DNA of 64,000 bases, taken from the NCBI GenBank assembly GCA_015179025.1, contig WHUX01000130.1:62001-126000 (forward strand), read 5' to 3'. The notes below the pieces were generated by a model. It did not search any database and was not told the DNA's origin. It saw only the letters and a list, made by a program, of their open reading frames with translations. A program made the position numbers and the translations under genes. The stretch comes from Terfezia claveryi (lineage: Eukaryota; Ascomycota; Pezizomycetes; Pezizales; Pezizaceae). Below, in pieces: positions 11,304 to 22,731 of the stretch. Position 1 is the stretch's first letter. Each line of letters starts with the position of its first letter.

Positions 11304-13323
11304 ATGAACAATCCAGGCTCTCCTAGGTCGTCGTTTTTGAACCCGAGCTCGCCGCCGCAGCATCACGGCCTTCCGCTTTCTCTCGCCGAGGTCGATGAGG
11401 AGCACGATGGACAAAGTGTCATTAGCAGTCGTATGACCGATGTCGACACAAGGACTGATGGAGGGAGCGAACCCATAGGTTCGGACTTAGCTCCGGGCAG
11501 GATGAGCCAGCGGAACTCAGCCCAACCCGCTATCAGAACTAGGTTTTCGGTGGGGGACCCGCAGGCAGATACTTTCTCCCGCCCGAGCACAGCTGCAAGC
11601 AGTACAGCGAGACAATGGACGAATCTTCCGCCATCAAGGCGAGGGTTTACTCCCAGTATACGAAATAGACCTACCTCATCTGCGTCAAGAACTCACGTTC
11701 CATCATTGACGTCGCACGCATTTTATCGACCAATGAGCTCTGCGAAGCTGCAGGCACAGAGGAGCAAGGTGAAAGAGGACCAAGAGGCAGAACAGAGTCG
11801 GTTGGGACTTAGCACGCCGGTGTTTGGGAGTGATTTGAATGAGGATATGTACAATCGACGGACGTCCTTTGACCCACAGAATAGGAGGGATACTTTTAGT
11901 GATTCAGACGGTGGAAACCTGTCGCTTCAAATCGGGCGCGGGGCATCTGCGAGTCCGACGGGGGCAACGTTACAGTCTCAAACTTCTGTGTTACCGTTAC
12001 ATACCCCTGGGGAGGAACAACAGTCACCATCGTACAATGCAATGAATATGAATGGAAAGGCAGGCGGGGCGGATGGAGCATCGAAGTCTAGTAAGAGGAA
12101 GAGTTCTGGGTCGGGAAAAGCCATCAGGATGCCGGTAACGAGGAATTTTGAACATTTTCAGGGAAATACAAACTTCTTCTGTTGGGGGAGGTTTCAGACG
12201 GCGAATGATTTGCCAATGAATATCTTGACAGCGGTCCTGCTAATACTGCCGTCAGGACTATTCTTTGGGTGCTCTGCCCGGTGGTTATGGAAACATGTCT
12301 CGCCTGCACTTCCGATTACTTATGCGTATCTATTTCTGATATGTTTGGCTTCGTTTGTAAAAGCTTCTGTGTCAGATCCAGGAGTGAGTACCTCTTTAAT
12401 TTTTAGATCCTACGGTTTTTCTAACCTCACTAGATTCTTCCTCGAAATCTCCATCCACTAGAAGGAGATGATTCCGATGACCTGCTATCAGTGCCTCCAA
12501 CGAATACTTGGGCCCGGATAAGACCACCTGCAAAGAATCTCATCCCGATTGAAGTCCCTGTTAAGTATTGTCGCACATGCCGCATCTGGCGCCCACCAAG
12601 ATGTCATCATTGCAGAGTCTGTGATAACTGTATCGAAACCCAGGACCATCACTGCGTGTGGCTAAATAACTGCGTTGGGCGACGAAATTATAGATATTTT
12701 TTCACATTTGTTATGACGACGACATTTTTAGCATTCTATATCTTGGCTTTGTCAACGACACATATTATGCTGTGGAAGGAAAAAAAAGGGAAGTCCTTCT
12801 TAGACGCAATTGGTGAGCTGAGGGTTCCTTTTGCTTTGATGCTTTATGGTGCATTGGCTGCACCGTATCCAATGGCTCTTACGGGGTACCATATATGTTT
12901 AATGGCAAGAGGAGAAACCACAAGGGAATATGTGAGTTATCTTTTTTTTTGTAATCTTGAGTTTACTGCATCTAACTTTTGCAGCTTGTGGGCAACAAGT
13001 TGGCCCCGCAAGACCGCCATCGTGCATACGACCAATTGAGCTGGTTCAAGAACTTCGTCAATGTACTATGTAGGCCTAGACCACCAACGTGAGTGGCGCC
13101 ACTTTTCCTTTAATCACGGGGTTTCTAACATTGGAATAGATATGTTCAACTAAAAAATAAATACGCCCCGGGCGACCAACGATTTGAAGAACATATACGA
13201 ATAGGCCCCATGTCCAACTCCACGGCCTCGGATAGCCAAGACTTTGAGGGGGTTGCAGAGGGGGGTAACAGAGCTAATGAAGGTAGAGTGGAAATGGTAC
13301 AGAGGACAGTTTTACAATCGTGA
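11304..13323 (+). CDS. ERF2: Palmitoyltransferase Erf2 (DHHC family)
   Basis: Exons 11304..12383, 12434..12931, 12985..13088, 13140..13323 encode 621 residues. Residues 1-280 are a long Ser/Pro/Arg-rich disordered tail. Then come NFEHFQGNTNFFCWGR, two membrane spans, a Cys-rich domain (KYCRTCRIWRPPRCHHCRVC, about 404-423), the catalytic DHHC at 431-434 in QDHHCVWLNNCVGRRNYRYF, two more spans, and a cytosolic tail with the conserved SWFKNFVNVLCRPRPP. This is the full architecture of fungal Erf2, which with Erf4 palmitoylates Ras and other proteins at the ER/Golgi. The Cys-rich motif and active-site Cys are intact. The N-terminal tail length is typical of filamentous fungi. Confidence 0.95.
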
Positions 13324-14319
13324 TGATTTCTGGCGGTTTGCTTTTCAGTTGATTTCTTTCTTCTTTTCTCTGTCGTGGTTAGGCCTTTGTCTACAGGTGC
13401 TTTATATTTCTTGATTCCTTGTGAGCTGGCTTGGTGCATGAATATATAGCACGCTGTTGCTGTCTTGCCTCCTTTCGTTGTCACCTGGCTTGCCATTCTA
13501 TCCATTCACTTCGTCCAGCATATAACGAGGGTCGGGTCTTTGTAATTAATTTATCTTACCTCGCATATATTCCAGGGCTTTTTGCGTCTGTCAACAAACG
13601 GGCTTAGGAAACAAACGTGATATCAGGAGCCAAAAGAAAGGAGAGGAAAAGAAAGAAAAAAAAAAAAAAAAAAAAAAAGGTGAACGCTGCTTGCATCCAA
13701 ATATGCCCGAGCAGCCTTGTGCCCCCTCTGATAATCCCTCAGGCAGCCCAGCTCGCCTGCATCTCACGCCGCTGCAGTCACGTGGCTTCCTGCTGAATGA
13801 TCGAACCTATTGTATCGAGAGATAAAAGTTTACTGTATTATTTGATTGGTGAAGTTGCTCTGAATGCACCCTGACACCTACTTTTTTTCAGCGCCTGCAT
13901 TTTCAACGATGTTTCTTTTCGCGTGAGGTTACTCTGATTTTGCCGGCCCACCGGTCGTCCTCTTCCCACGAACGAAGAACGAAGCGGAGTTCCCTGCCAC
14001 CGTGCCCGTGTCTTTTGTTTCTTCAACTCATATTGCAGCCATTTATTTCTAGATCTTGCTAAGACTTTCATTTGCGCGCGTTTAGGATTCTCGTGTACCT
14101 TGTCTACCGCACTACGACACAAGCTGGCCCTGAACTTTTAGTGCTTGGGTTTCTGTAACGTCAATCTGTTCAGGAACCACACGCAGTCCGCACATACACA
14201 TTCCAAGAATTTTTGAAAAAAAAATTCTAAAAAAAAAAAATATACCCTCGGTGGTTCTTGTGTGGTGCCCCTTTGCTCCTCTCTTTGAGACGATCAGACC
14301 GAGCTACATAATCTTCGCA
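13324..14319. other. Intergenic / 5' leader of the ASH1-type gene
   Basis: Contains a poly-A run of about 23 at 13656-13678 and short A tracts at 14215-14239. Pyrimidine-rich stretches precede the next start at 14320. No ORF with support. Confidence 0.45.
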
Positions 14320-17019
14320 ATGGAATCGTCGCTGCAACTGCCGCCAATGTCCTCCCCACCGCCGCCGCCAGCGGCCCGGGATTCAGATTCGCCTATATCG
14401 GATTGCATTGTTGTCCGTGATTGTGATTCCAGCAGCGTTATCACAATGGACACGGCCATCACTAGTATTGCACCGACAAGTGACGCAAGCAAGGGGAATT
14501 CGAGAGCGGGAAGTATACCTCCGCAACTGGACATAACTGGGGATACAACACCGTCACCACCCGCAGAAGCACAACTAATCCCAGAGGCACAGCATGAAGT
14601 CAAACTTAAGATTGAGCAAACCCCATTACTAAAGCCAAATGCACTAGAGGCATTAGAGGCTGAGCAACCTCCAGTGCAAGCCGAGACTTATCTTGTGGCC
14701 GAGACGGAAATCGAAGTTAAGGATGAAGCTGAATTGGCAGTTACATCCACACCTATACAAACGCGTGTCCTACGCCAACGCCCGCCGCGCCTACCTCCTG
14801 TTGTCAAATCACCAAGGTCGGCCAAAAAGCCCCGCCAGCCAGCTCAAGTAGGGAATACAGTAAAAAAACAGCCTTCACCACAGCTCTCGGACGTCATTCA
14901 GATAAGAGATCCAGCAGAGATGATGAAGACCAAGCCTGAGGAAGGAAATCGAAGGAGGTCTTCGCGGTTGAGTTTGCTTTCATCAAATATCTCCAAAGTC
15001 GTGGATATTACGCAAACACCAAAACGGGAGGTTGGGAAGAGATCACACGAGGTGATGGCTGCAGGGTCAAAGAGTGCGGATGCAAAGCTTGGTTCTAGAT
15101 CCTGGGATAGGTGGCAAAGTAGCACGAAGAAGGTCAAAGTCAAGGACGGGAGCTCGGAGGAGGAAGAGGATTCTAGTGAAGAGACTAGCTCGGAGGAGGG
15201 GGAGGAGGGGGAGGAGGAGGATGGCGATAAAAAGCAAAAGAAGCAGAAGGTATGGGCGACGCAAGGGTTATTTGTGGGCCAGGAAGACGAATTTGACTCT
15301 AGGCCGCGAACGAAACGGGGCAGATTATCTGGTGCTGGGGTTCTGCCAAAAAAACCGAAACCAATCTTGCCGTTGCCGATGAATGAGGGACTGGCGTTGA
15401 TGAACAACAGGCGCGATTTCAAGCTGCCATTCAACGTTTTTTCTCCAACGCCTTATAAGGTCCATCCACCGGGATGGAAGAGTCTGAGTCGAAGTATGTA
15501 CTTTTTCACATTCCGGGTGAGGCCTGAAGCATCCGGAATGTTACTTGAAATTTTATGGATAGTGACCGGCGCTAACGTGGTTATAGATATTCTTGTTGGA
15601 GATGCTCGTGACTTGTGGAAATCAGATGCAGAACCGACTGGGAAATGTACATGTGCACTAGAAACTGGCTGTGATGAAAACTGCCTAAACCGCTGTGTGT
15701 ACTACGAATGCAATGACGAGAATTGTAATGTCGGGACGGAGCGATGTCAAAATCGGCAATTTGCTGCTTTGAAGGCACGGGTAATGAAGAAGACGAAATT
15801 CGCGGAGGGTGTAGAAGTTATACAGGTTTGTCCGCTCCAAATAATGCTATTATATAATAGCGCCGTTATCAGGTCTGACAAATGAGTGAATCCCAGACCA
15901 AAGATAGAGGATTTGGGCTCCGGGCTACTCGATCCTTTGAACCAAATCAGATTATAGTAGAGTACTGTGGTGAAATTATTTCACAGGAGGAGACTGAGAG
16001 CCGTATGAAGAAAATATACAAAAATAATAGCGTACGTCGGCCATTTGACGGAGTTTCGGGGGTTACTAACGAAGGATGCAGTCTTATTATCTTATGCTTT
16101 TTGATCAGAGCATGATAATAGACGCCACTAGAGGATCGGTAGCACGGTTTGTGAATCGTACGCACTCTCCCTTCTCCTTATCTAGAAGCTTCCAGAAGTG
16201 TGCTCTGACCCGTTGTCAAGACTCTTGCGAACCGAATTGCCGCATGGAAAAATGGATTGTGGACAATAAACCGCGAATGGCGCTGTTTGCAGGTGAAATT
16301 GGTGTAGAAACCGGGGAAGAGCTGACATACGACTACAACTTCAAGTATGAATCCCCTAATCTCTTTATATCCCCTTGAGCCATACTGACAGTTCCTCCTA
16401 TAGCTGGTTCTCTGGCGTTAGCCAGCAAATCTGCCGTTGTGGTTCCTCCAAGTGCCGCGGTGCCATGGGCAAACGCAGTGACGGCCGCAAGCCCCCAGCC
16501 GAAGTAAAGCCGGCCCCCATCAGAGCCAAAAAGAAGATTACCCGAAACCGTATTCGGGCCTCCATCACCGTTGGCGTGGACACAAAAGCATATGCCAAGC
16601 CAATTTTGGGGCTTAAGAAGCCTAACAGGCCTTTTAAGGTTGTGAAGAAGGCTATGGTCAAGAAGATGCTCAATAAGAAGGTTATTAAGCGGGCGGTGGT
16701 GAAGGGTCCTTCGGCGGTGGGGTATAAATCCATGGGGGTTGTGAAGAAGCCGCTAGTGACTTCAATAGGAGCGCGTATTCAGAATAATAGGACTTATGCG
16801 AGCGCTAGTAGGTCTATAAAGGTGGAGAGTGGCGTGGGTGGGGTGAAAGACCCTACTACAGAGGGGAAGGAGGAGGCAGCACCAGTTGTGCCCGTAAAGA
16901 GGCGCCCGGGACGGCCGAGGCGGAATCCATTGGAAAGTATTGAGACGTTGGCGAAGACTTTAGGGGAGAAGACGGTGTTGCAGGGAACGGTGTTGGATAC
17001 GATTGTCGTTGTTGGGTAG
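14320..17019 (+). CDS. ASH1: Histone H3K36 methyltransferase, ASH1 type (AWS-SET-post-SET)
   Basis: Exons 14320..15493, 15587..15825, 15897..16031, 16082..16157, 16221..16344, 16404..17019 encode 787 residues. Residues 1-390 are low-complexity with acidic patches (15150-15230) and basic stretches. The AWS domain (about 412-450) has the pattern CTCALETGC..NCLNR..YYEC..NC. SET follows with RGFGLRA, IVEYCGEII, NHSCEPNC (541-548) and YDYNF (579-583); post-SET is CRCGSSKCRG. The C-terminus is Lys-rich with an AT-hook (KRRPGRPRR). AWS plus SET without visible WW or SRI domains points to ASH1/NSD rather than Set2. In Neurospora and Fusarium ASH1 places H3K36 methylation at silent, subtelomeric chromatin. 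The first ATG in the frame after an in-frame non-ATG extension is at 14320. Exons over the SET core are short (76-135 nt). Confidence 0.9.
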
Positions 17020-18807
17020 ATATGATACCCTTTTTGCTATTTTTTCTTGTTAAATCCCCATCGCCTGTGGTAGAAGTGGGAAAGAAGGTGACAGACGGGA
17101 TCATTTTACGGTTGTTTATTAGTATAATTTCGCGGATCTGTGGATATTTGGGATTTTACAGTCGCCGGTGTGGATGGGTGTAATGTTCTCGTTGTGTATT
17201 CCTAGGGACTTTGATTTTTTTCCCTTTCTCTCAATTATTGATCGTGCCTGTGTGAGAAATACACTCTGCTCGCCCTTTGCATGATTTAATGGCACTTTTT
17301 TTTTGGCTTTATCGTTTATATGTTTTCTTTAGCAAGGTCAACTGTGATGGGAGGAAGATTGGATGAATGAAATGCGTTCGTCTACACAAGTTTGTTGTGG
17401 CGATCAGCTCTGCCCTTACCCTGAACTAACGAGGTCCGTATGTGCCAGTGTCTGTTGGCCATCCTATGGAGGGTGTTTTGCCAACCAGCATTATCTGTTG
17501 ACTGTTGCCGGTTTGGTGAAACCTCCTAAAGGAGCTAAGCCTGGGAACGGTTGCGGGCATGTCACGTGGCATGGACCCCTCCCCTCCATTCCATGTGCGG
17601 TTCACACGCTGGACCAAGGGCAAAGTGCTGGGCTTGCAGGCCTAGGCATGTACATACCTGGTATGGGGATGGGCGGAGAGATTGGATAGAGGGCATCTAG
17701 TGGTACATACTAAGGCAGGAGTGTATGATGACAGCTGTCTGATTGCCTCAGGCACAGATCCTGGGAAGGGTGGCTGCGCAGGGCATGCACAGGGTCCTGG
17801 ATATGGGGCTCGGCTGGTGCACTGGCGCAGAAAGCTTGTTGATTGCCGGTGATAGAACTGATTCGCGTTCTCATTCATTCATTCAGGTGATGATTCAAGT
17901 TGCTAGACTAGGAGGGACTGTTGATATGGGGCCGACGCCATCATAAGCCAGTCTGGTAGCAGTAATCTAGGGAACCATGAGACCAAGATCGCATCGTATG
18001 TAAGTAGTATGCAGCATGTAACACTGGGGTTTGGGTCCGATCTCCCGTGCTCATATCCCAGCATCGTCACGCATGTCCAGGCTGTCCAGGCTGTCCAGGC
18101 TGTCCAGGTCATAAACAAGGCAAAATATATCAGCTAAACAAAGCCAATTGCAAAGCCAAGACCTGGATCCTCCGTTCTGCCCGCCGCCACGCTACTGATT
18201 CGGCAGCAGCTTTGTGGACTCAAAGCTCGTATCCTCCCCCTGCCCACACACCCACGCTCCTCACTTGGGTACCCGACGTTACAACATAGCCCCAACTGTA
18301 TGTACTGCACCTTCGCAGACAGACGGATTCGAACGAACAGGCACCGGTGCAGGAGTATCAGGGGGAAAGCCTAGATATAGATATGTCATATGTGTCGCCC
18401 GAGACAGAACAGAATCTTGTTCGGTATATATGATATCACGAGGAAGTAACATATTGGGCGCAAGGGGTTATAGGAAACGAAAAGGATAATATACGGTATA
18501 GAAAAACTGAGCAATAGATTGGCACTACATTCTCCGAACCTTTATTACACACTATTACACACGAGATATAACGAGATATAACAGATATAACGATATAAGT
18601 GGGATATTGCGAGAAAGACCTTTTTTTTTTTAGGGCCAGGTGTTTTCTGAGATCCTGTTCAACATAAACACACCCCGGGGTGGGGTGCAAAACCTAGAGC
18701 CAGCAACCCAACAACAAATCGACATTGTTCCATAAGCCTCGACTGTCCTTCAAAGTTGCAATTTCATACACCCACGCCACACTTGTCCATTCACCTCAGA
18801 GTGCACA
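17020..18807. other. Intergenic with a 9-bp tandem repeat
   Basis: About 1.8 kb, no gene recognised. At 18075-18108 the unit GTCCAGGCT is repeated 3.8 times. At 18561-18600 a degenerate GAGATATAAC repeat occurs. One TTACCCTGAA copy lies at 17416-17425. The stretch 18690-18807 is CA-rich leader sequence before the next start. Confidence 0.5.
18075..18108. repeat. 9-bp tandem repeat GTCCAGGCT x 3.8
   Basis: Perfect copies in a gene-free region. Confidence 0.9.
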
Positions 18808-19034
18808 ATGGACACCAGAACCGGTGCCATCATCACTGCCCTCCAGCATATCCAACTCCCACCAATAATGCACCCGGAACAAACTGTCGATAACAGGCAC
18901 CGCCCGCTCCCGCTGGAGCTATTTTCAAGTAGAGAGGTGTATGTTGTGGCACCAAACGCTGGGGGGGACATTATCAACAGTCACAGAAGCAGCAGCAACA
19001 GCAACAGCAACAACAGCAACAACAACAGCAACAA

Positions 19035-19068
<34 letters not shown>

Positions 19069-21591
19069 CGACGGGGACAAGGGGGATACAACCACAGCAG
19101 CAGCCACAGCAACAACAGTCACTAAGTTCGTCATCGTTAGCGGCAGTGGAGCACAAGAGGAATCAGGGGTTTAACGAGCATTTGAGGGAGTCGTTGACGG
19201 GAGAGGGACAGAGGGGTGACAACAGCAATAATAATAATAATGGAGCTAATTCGGATGTGGTGGGGGGCAAGCTATTGTTGTCAAGTACGAGTGCCTCGTC
19301 AGGGGTTTCGATATCAACAGATGGCAAGGGGGGGCTATTGACCAATAACAATGGTGGTTCAACCTCAAATGGGAATGGAATCTCGTCAATCAGTACCACA
19401 GGGCCAAGGCCATATCCACCAATATTACCGTGGACAGAAGATATCGAGCAGCCCGCTGGCGCCGCGATTTCAATACCAAAGATACAGAGCTCTCCTCCAC
19501 CACAGAAACAGGGAGGTGCTGGGGCTGGGACTGGGGCTGGGAAGGGGCAAAAAATTAGGCGGAAGTGGACGGATCAGGAGACGAAGGACTTGTTGACGGG
19601 GTGCTCGATAGTGAGTGATTCATTTCTGCGTGTGCGGAGGGAGAAGGATATGGATATGGTAGCTGATGGGCGTTTGTTTGGGTTTAGCATGGTGTAGGCA
19701 ATTGGAAGAAGGTCTTGGATGATTCTAGGTATGGTTTTCTTTTTGTGTTCTATGGCACAGTGAGGAATAGAAACTTATAGACGTGGATGATAGGTTTAAT
19801 TTCAATAATCGATCTTCGGTGGACCTGAAGGATAGGTGAGACATGAAATTACATGACTTCTTCACGACATGTGCTGAAAACCTACGTCAGGTTTCGAACA
19901 TGTTTCCCCAAGGAGTACAAAAATCACTTTGGAAGAGATAAACCCGAGACTACAATGACGGCGGGGAAAACATCAGATCTAGCAACGATATTAGTCGAGG
20001 ATCCAGATCCAGAGTTTAAGCAGGATATGCCGAATGGGAAAATAAAAGGGCGAGCAAGGAGGAGGAATAGTAACTCTCCGACGCTAGTCGTGGCAGAGAG
20101 GCTTGGGTTCCCGAATAGCTTCCCGAAAGCGCTGAGGAGGGAAAGGAAGCCGTTTAGTCATGAAGAGGATGATGCGCTGTTGAAGGGGTTTCAAGTTGTG
20201 AGTAGAGTGCGAACGTAGTTAAGGGGTGGAATGCTGATTGGAGATAGCATGGACCCATGTGGTCAAAGATTCAGGCAGATAAGGATTTGGAGTTGAGTCA
20301 TCGACGGAGTACGGATCTACGGGATAGGTATGGCAGAGACACATATACCTTGCAATATATGTTGTAGACTGGAGCCTTGTTAACTAGGGACAAAATCTCC
20401 AGATTTCGGAATGCGTTCCCAGATAAATACACCCAAGCAGGCTTTAAAGCCAAATCAAAACATCCTCCAAAGCCACCTCGATCATGCCCCACTACTGGTA
20501 CTAGCGAAGAGCTAAACCCCGACCATTTCAATTCTACAGGAAGAAACTCCCCATCAATATCATCTATCGAGCCCCAGCATCAATTTGATACTCCAACCGA
20601 CGTCCCTGGGTTAGAAGAATTCAGTCTCGGCCCACCAAGTCAACTTGAGGGGCCCCATGACCACCACTCGAACGACCACTCTCGCAAGGCTGGCGACTCC
20701 GACTTCAATGTCTCCATAATGCAGGAGTTCTTAGGCGCAAACTCGTCCATGAGGGATTGGGATCCAGATGCAGACTCAGATTCCGAAGGGGGTCATCACC
20801 AGCACCATCATCACCATCACCACCATCACCATAGAGGGGATTCTCTTTTCGCGAGTAGTGCCTCGGATGCACACGATGGGCGGAATTCCCCATCCACCCC
20901 TGGAGTCGGGGTAGGCGGAGTGGTTACTTCGTCGATGCAAGCGATGAGTGTAGAGGCTACTCTAGTGGAGGATTTTAGCGCGAGGATATTTGTTCAGGGT
21001 GATTTATTCCCAGCGGACCAACCCGGGGAGGAGGTGGGCAAGGGGGGGAGTGTGGGTGTGGGGCATGATGACGAGGATAGAGTAGAGGGTGGAGGGGTCG
21101 CGCATGATTTGGTTAGGTGGGAGGATATGGTTACGCACCCGATATTTACACTGGATACGGGACCTCAAGCGCCGGGGGTGGGGATGGATGGGAGTGTTAC
21201 GTTGGCGCCGATCAATCAAGCGTTGTTGGGGGATGAAAGTGGGGGCGGGGGAGAGCAGTCGGGGGAGGGGGGGGAGTCAGTGGTGCCGAGGTTGAGCGCG
21301 TTGTTGGAGGAGATTAATGGCGGAGCGGAGTCAGGGGGGGATGCTGGTGCTAGTGCGTTGGGCGTGCGGGATGGGATGGGTGGATCGGAGACACCGGTTA
21401 CAGCGCCGTCGGTGGCGAGGAAACAACAGAACACGGGGAGGCGGAAAAGGAAGGATAAGGTGGAGGAGGTACCTTGGGGCGAGGGCGAGGGAGGGGACAC
21501 TGGTGGGGGAATGGAAAAAAGGGGTTGCGATTCTGCAGCAGCCGGAGAGAAGAGGAGACGAACGGGGGGTAAGAAAACTTCCATATCTTGA
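18808..21591 (+). CDS. Two-Myb-domain telomere-binding-like protein (Tay1/Teb1 type)
   Basis: Exons 18808..18936, 18981..19610, 19688..19728, 19794..19835, 19891..20197, 20248..20327, 20403..21591 encode 805 residues. After a polyglutamine tract (18981-19070) and Ser/Gly/Asn-rich sequence, Myb 1 reads RKWTDQETKDLLTGCSI-HGVGNWKKVLDDSR-..-VDLKDRFRTCFP. Myb 2 reads RKPFSHEEDDALLKGFQV-HGPMWSKI..-TDLRDRFRNAFP. Repeats with DLKDRFR and HG.W.KI are characteristic of the Tay1 (Yarrowia) and Teb1 (S. pombe) proteins that bind TTAGGG-like telomeric DNA and promoters. A His tract lies at 20805-20832; the tail is Gly/Glu-rich with a basic end. The first intron (18937-18980, 44 nt) is short, so the extreme N-terminus is the least certain part; the two domains are secure. 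Confidence 0.82.
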
Positions 21592-22562
21592 CCCGGTATA
21601 TATGAGATATACAGTCAAACCCTGGGATTTATCCGCTCAACAAGCTTGCGAGCAAGGAGATTGATGCCTGGGCGTATAATCTTGGAGAAAAATGGTGTTT
21701 TTAGGGGCGATGGATTTTTTTTTTTTTTTTGGCGTTTGAGTAGTTATTGTGGGCCGGGTTTGATACGATTCTATGATATATATGGTTTTCGCGCGGTGAT
21801 CGATGAAAATCTAAAGCGGGAAGGGGGTAGTGGTAGATTAAGTATTGAGGTTGTCATGGCTGTATTGCTGCGTTCTCCATTCACATCAATCAATATTGAG
21901 AGTGGTTAGCATACCACATGGTCGCGTGGTTGCATTGCTCACGTGAAGCTGCGAGCTTCACCTTTAGTGTCATATTCATTCTAGAGTGGCTTTAATAGGT
22001 TTGTTTGTTTGTTTGTTTGTGCAGTGTAGTTAGTTGTAGTTAAGTTATGCAAACTTAACCTTTTACTTTTATACAACCTATTTTTAATTTTTTTAATTTT
22101 TTTTGTTGTATTGGCTTTTGGCTTTTGGTTTTTAATCAGCAGCTGTAAATGTAAAGTACAGTCAGGTGGTAAAAAACCTTGTTAAGTACCTAGAATAAAG
22201 CGGCGTGATCATGTATTCGGTGCCTCAAAGAATTCAATAAACCATCCTTTAGTCTTCCAGCAGCTACGTACTTGAGATAGAACACTTTTGGGGTCAATTG
22301 TTATTGTTATTATATCAGATAGAAAAAAAGGAAAGGAAATACAAAAACATATTTCTCTTGCCAGAATGAATGCACAGTAATTCCCAGGGTAGAAGGTGGG
22401 GTAGTTTCTGAAGAAAAAAGAAAAAAGAAAAAAAGTAGAACACCAAACCCGCGTCCCATAGGAAAGAAAAAAAATATATATATCCCAAAAAATGACAACA
22501 GTTCACAAAGACAATGGGATTACCGACAAAAGGAGACCCCCCCCCCCCCCCCCCCCGACCCC

Positions 22563-22593
<31 letters not shown>

Positions 22594-22731
22594 GCTGGGG
22601 AACCGAAATGGCACTAGTCATATCGGCGGCTTCCCGAGGCGCAGAGAATTCGAGTATGACTGACGGCATTGGTATTTTGTACATCCTTCAACGTCGCCGC
22701 TTTTTTCTTTAGAGACCACGATAACTGTTGA
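21592..22731. other. Convergent intergenic with microsatellites
   Basis: Lies between the ends of the Myb gene (+) and RHO3 (-). It holds a T run at 21715-21731, GTTT repeats at about 22000-22020, a C20 run at 22537-22556 and (AAC)10 at 22564-22593. No gene seen; short ORFs over these repeats are artefacts of low complexity. Confidence 0.6.
22537..22593. repeat. C20 run and (AAC)10 microsatellite
   Basis: C run 22537-22556, AAC units 22564-22593, about 140 bases past the RHO3 stop. Confidence 0.9.

Noticed and set aside
10883..11326. 147-codon ORF just upstream of ERF2
   Set aside because: Overlaps the ERF2 start in another frame, no recognisable motif; likely leader sequence.
18318..18335. 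GGATTCGAAC, reverse of a tRNA B box
   Set aside because: The flanking bases do not pair as a T-stem and no cloverleaf is possible.
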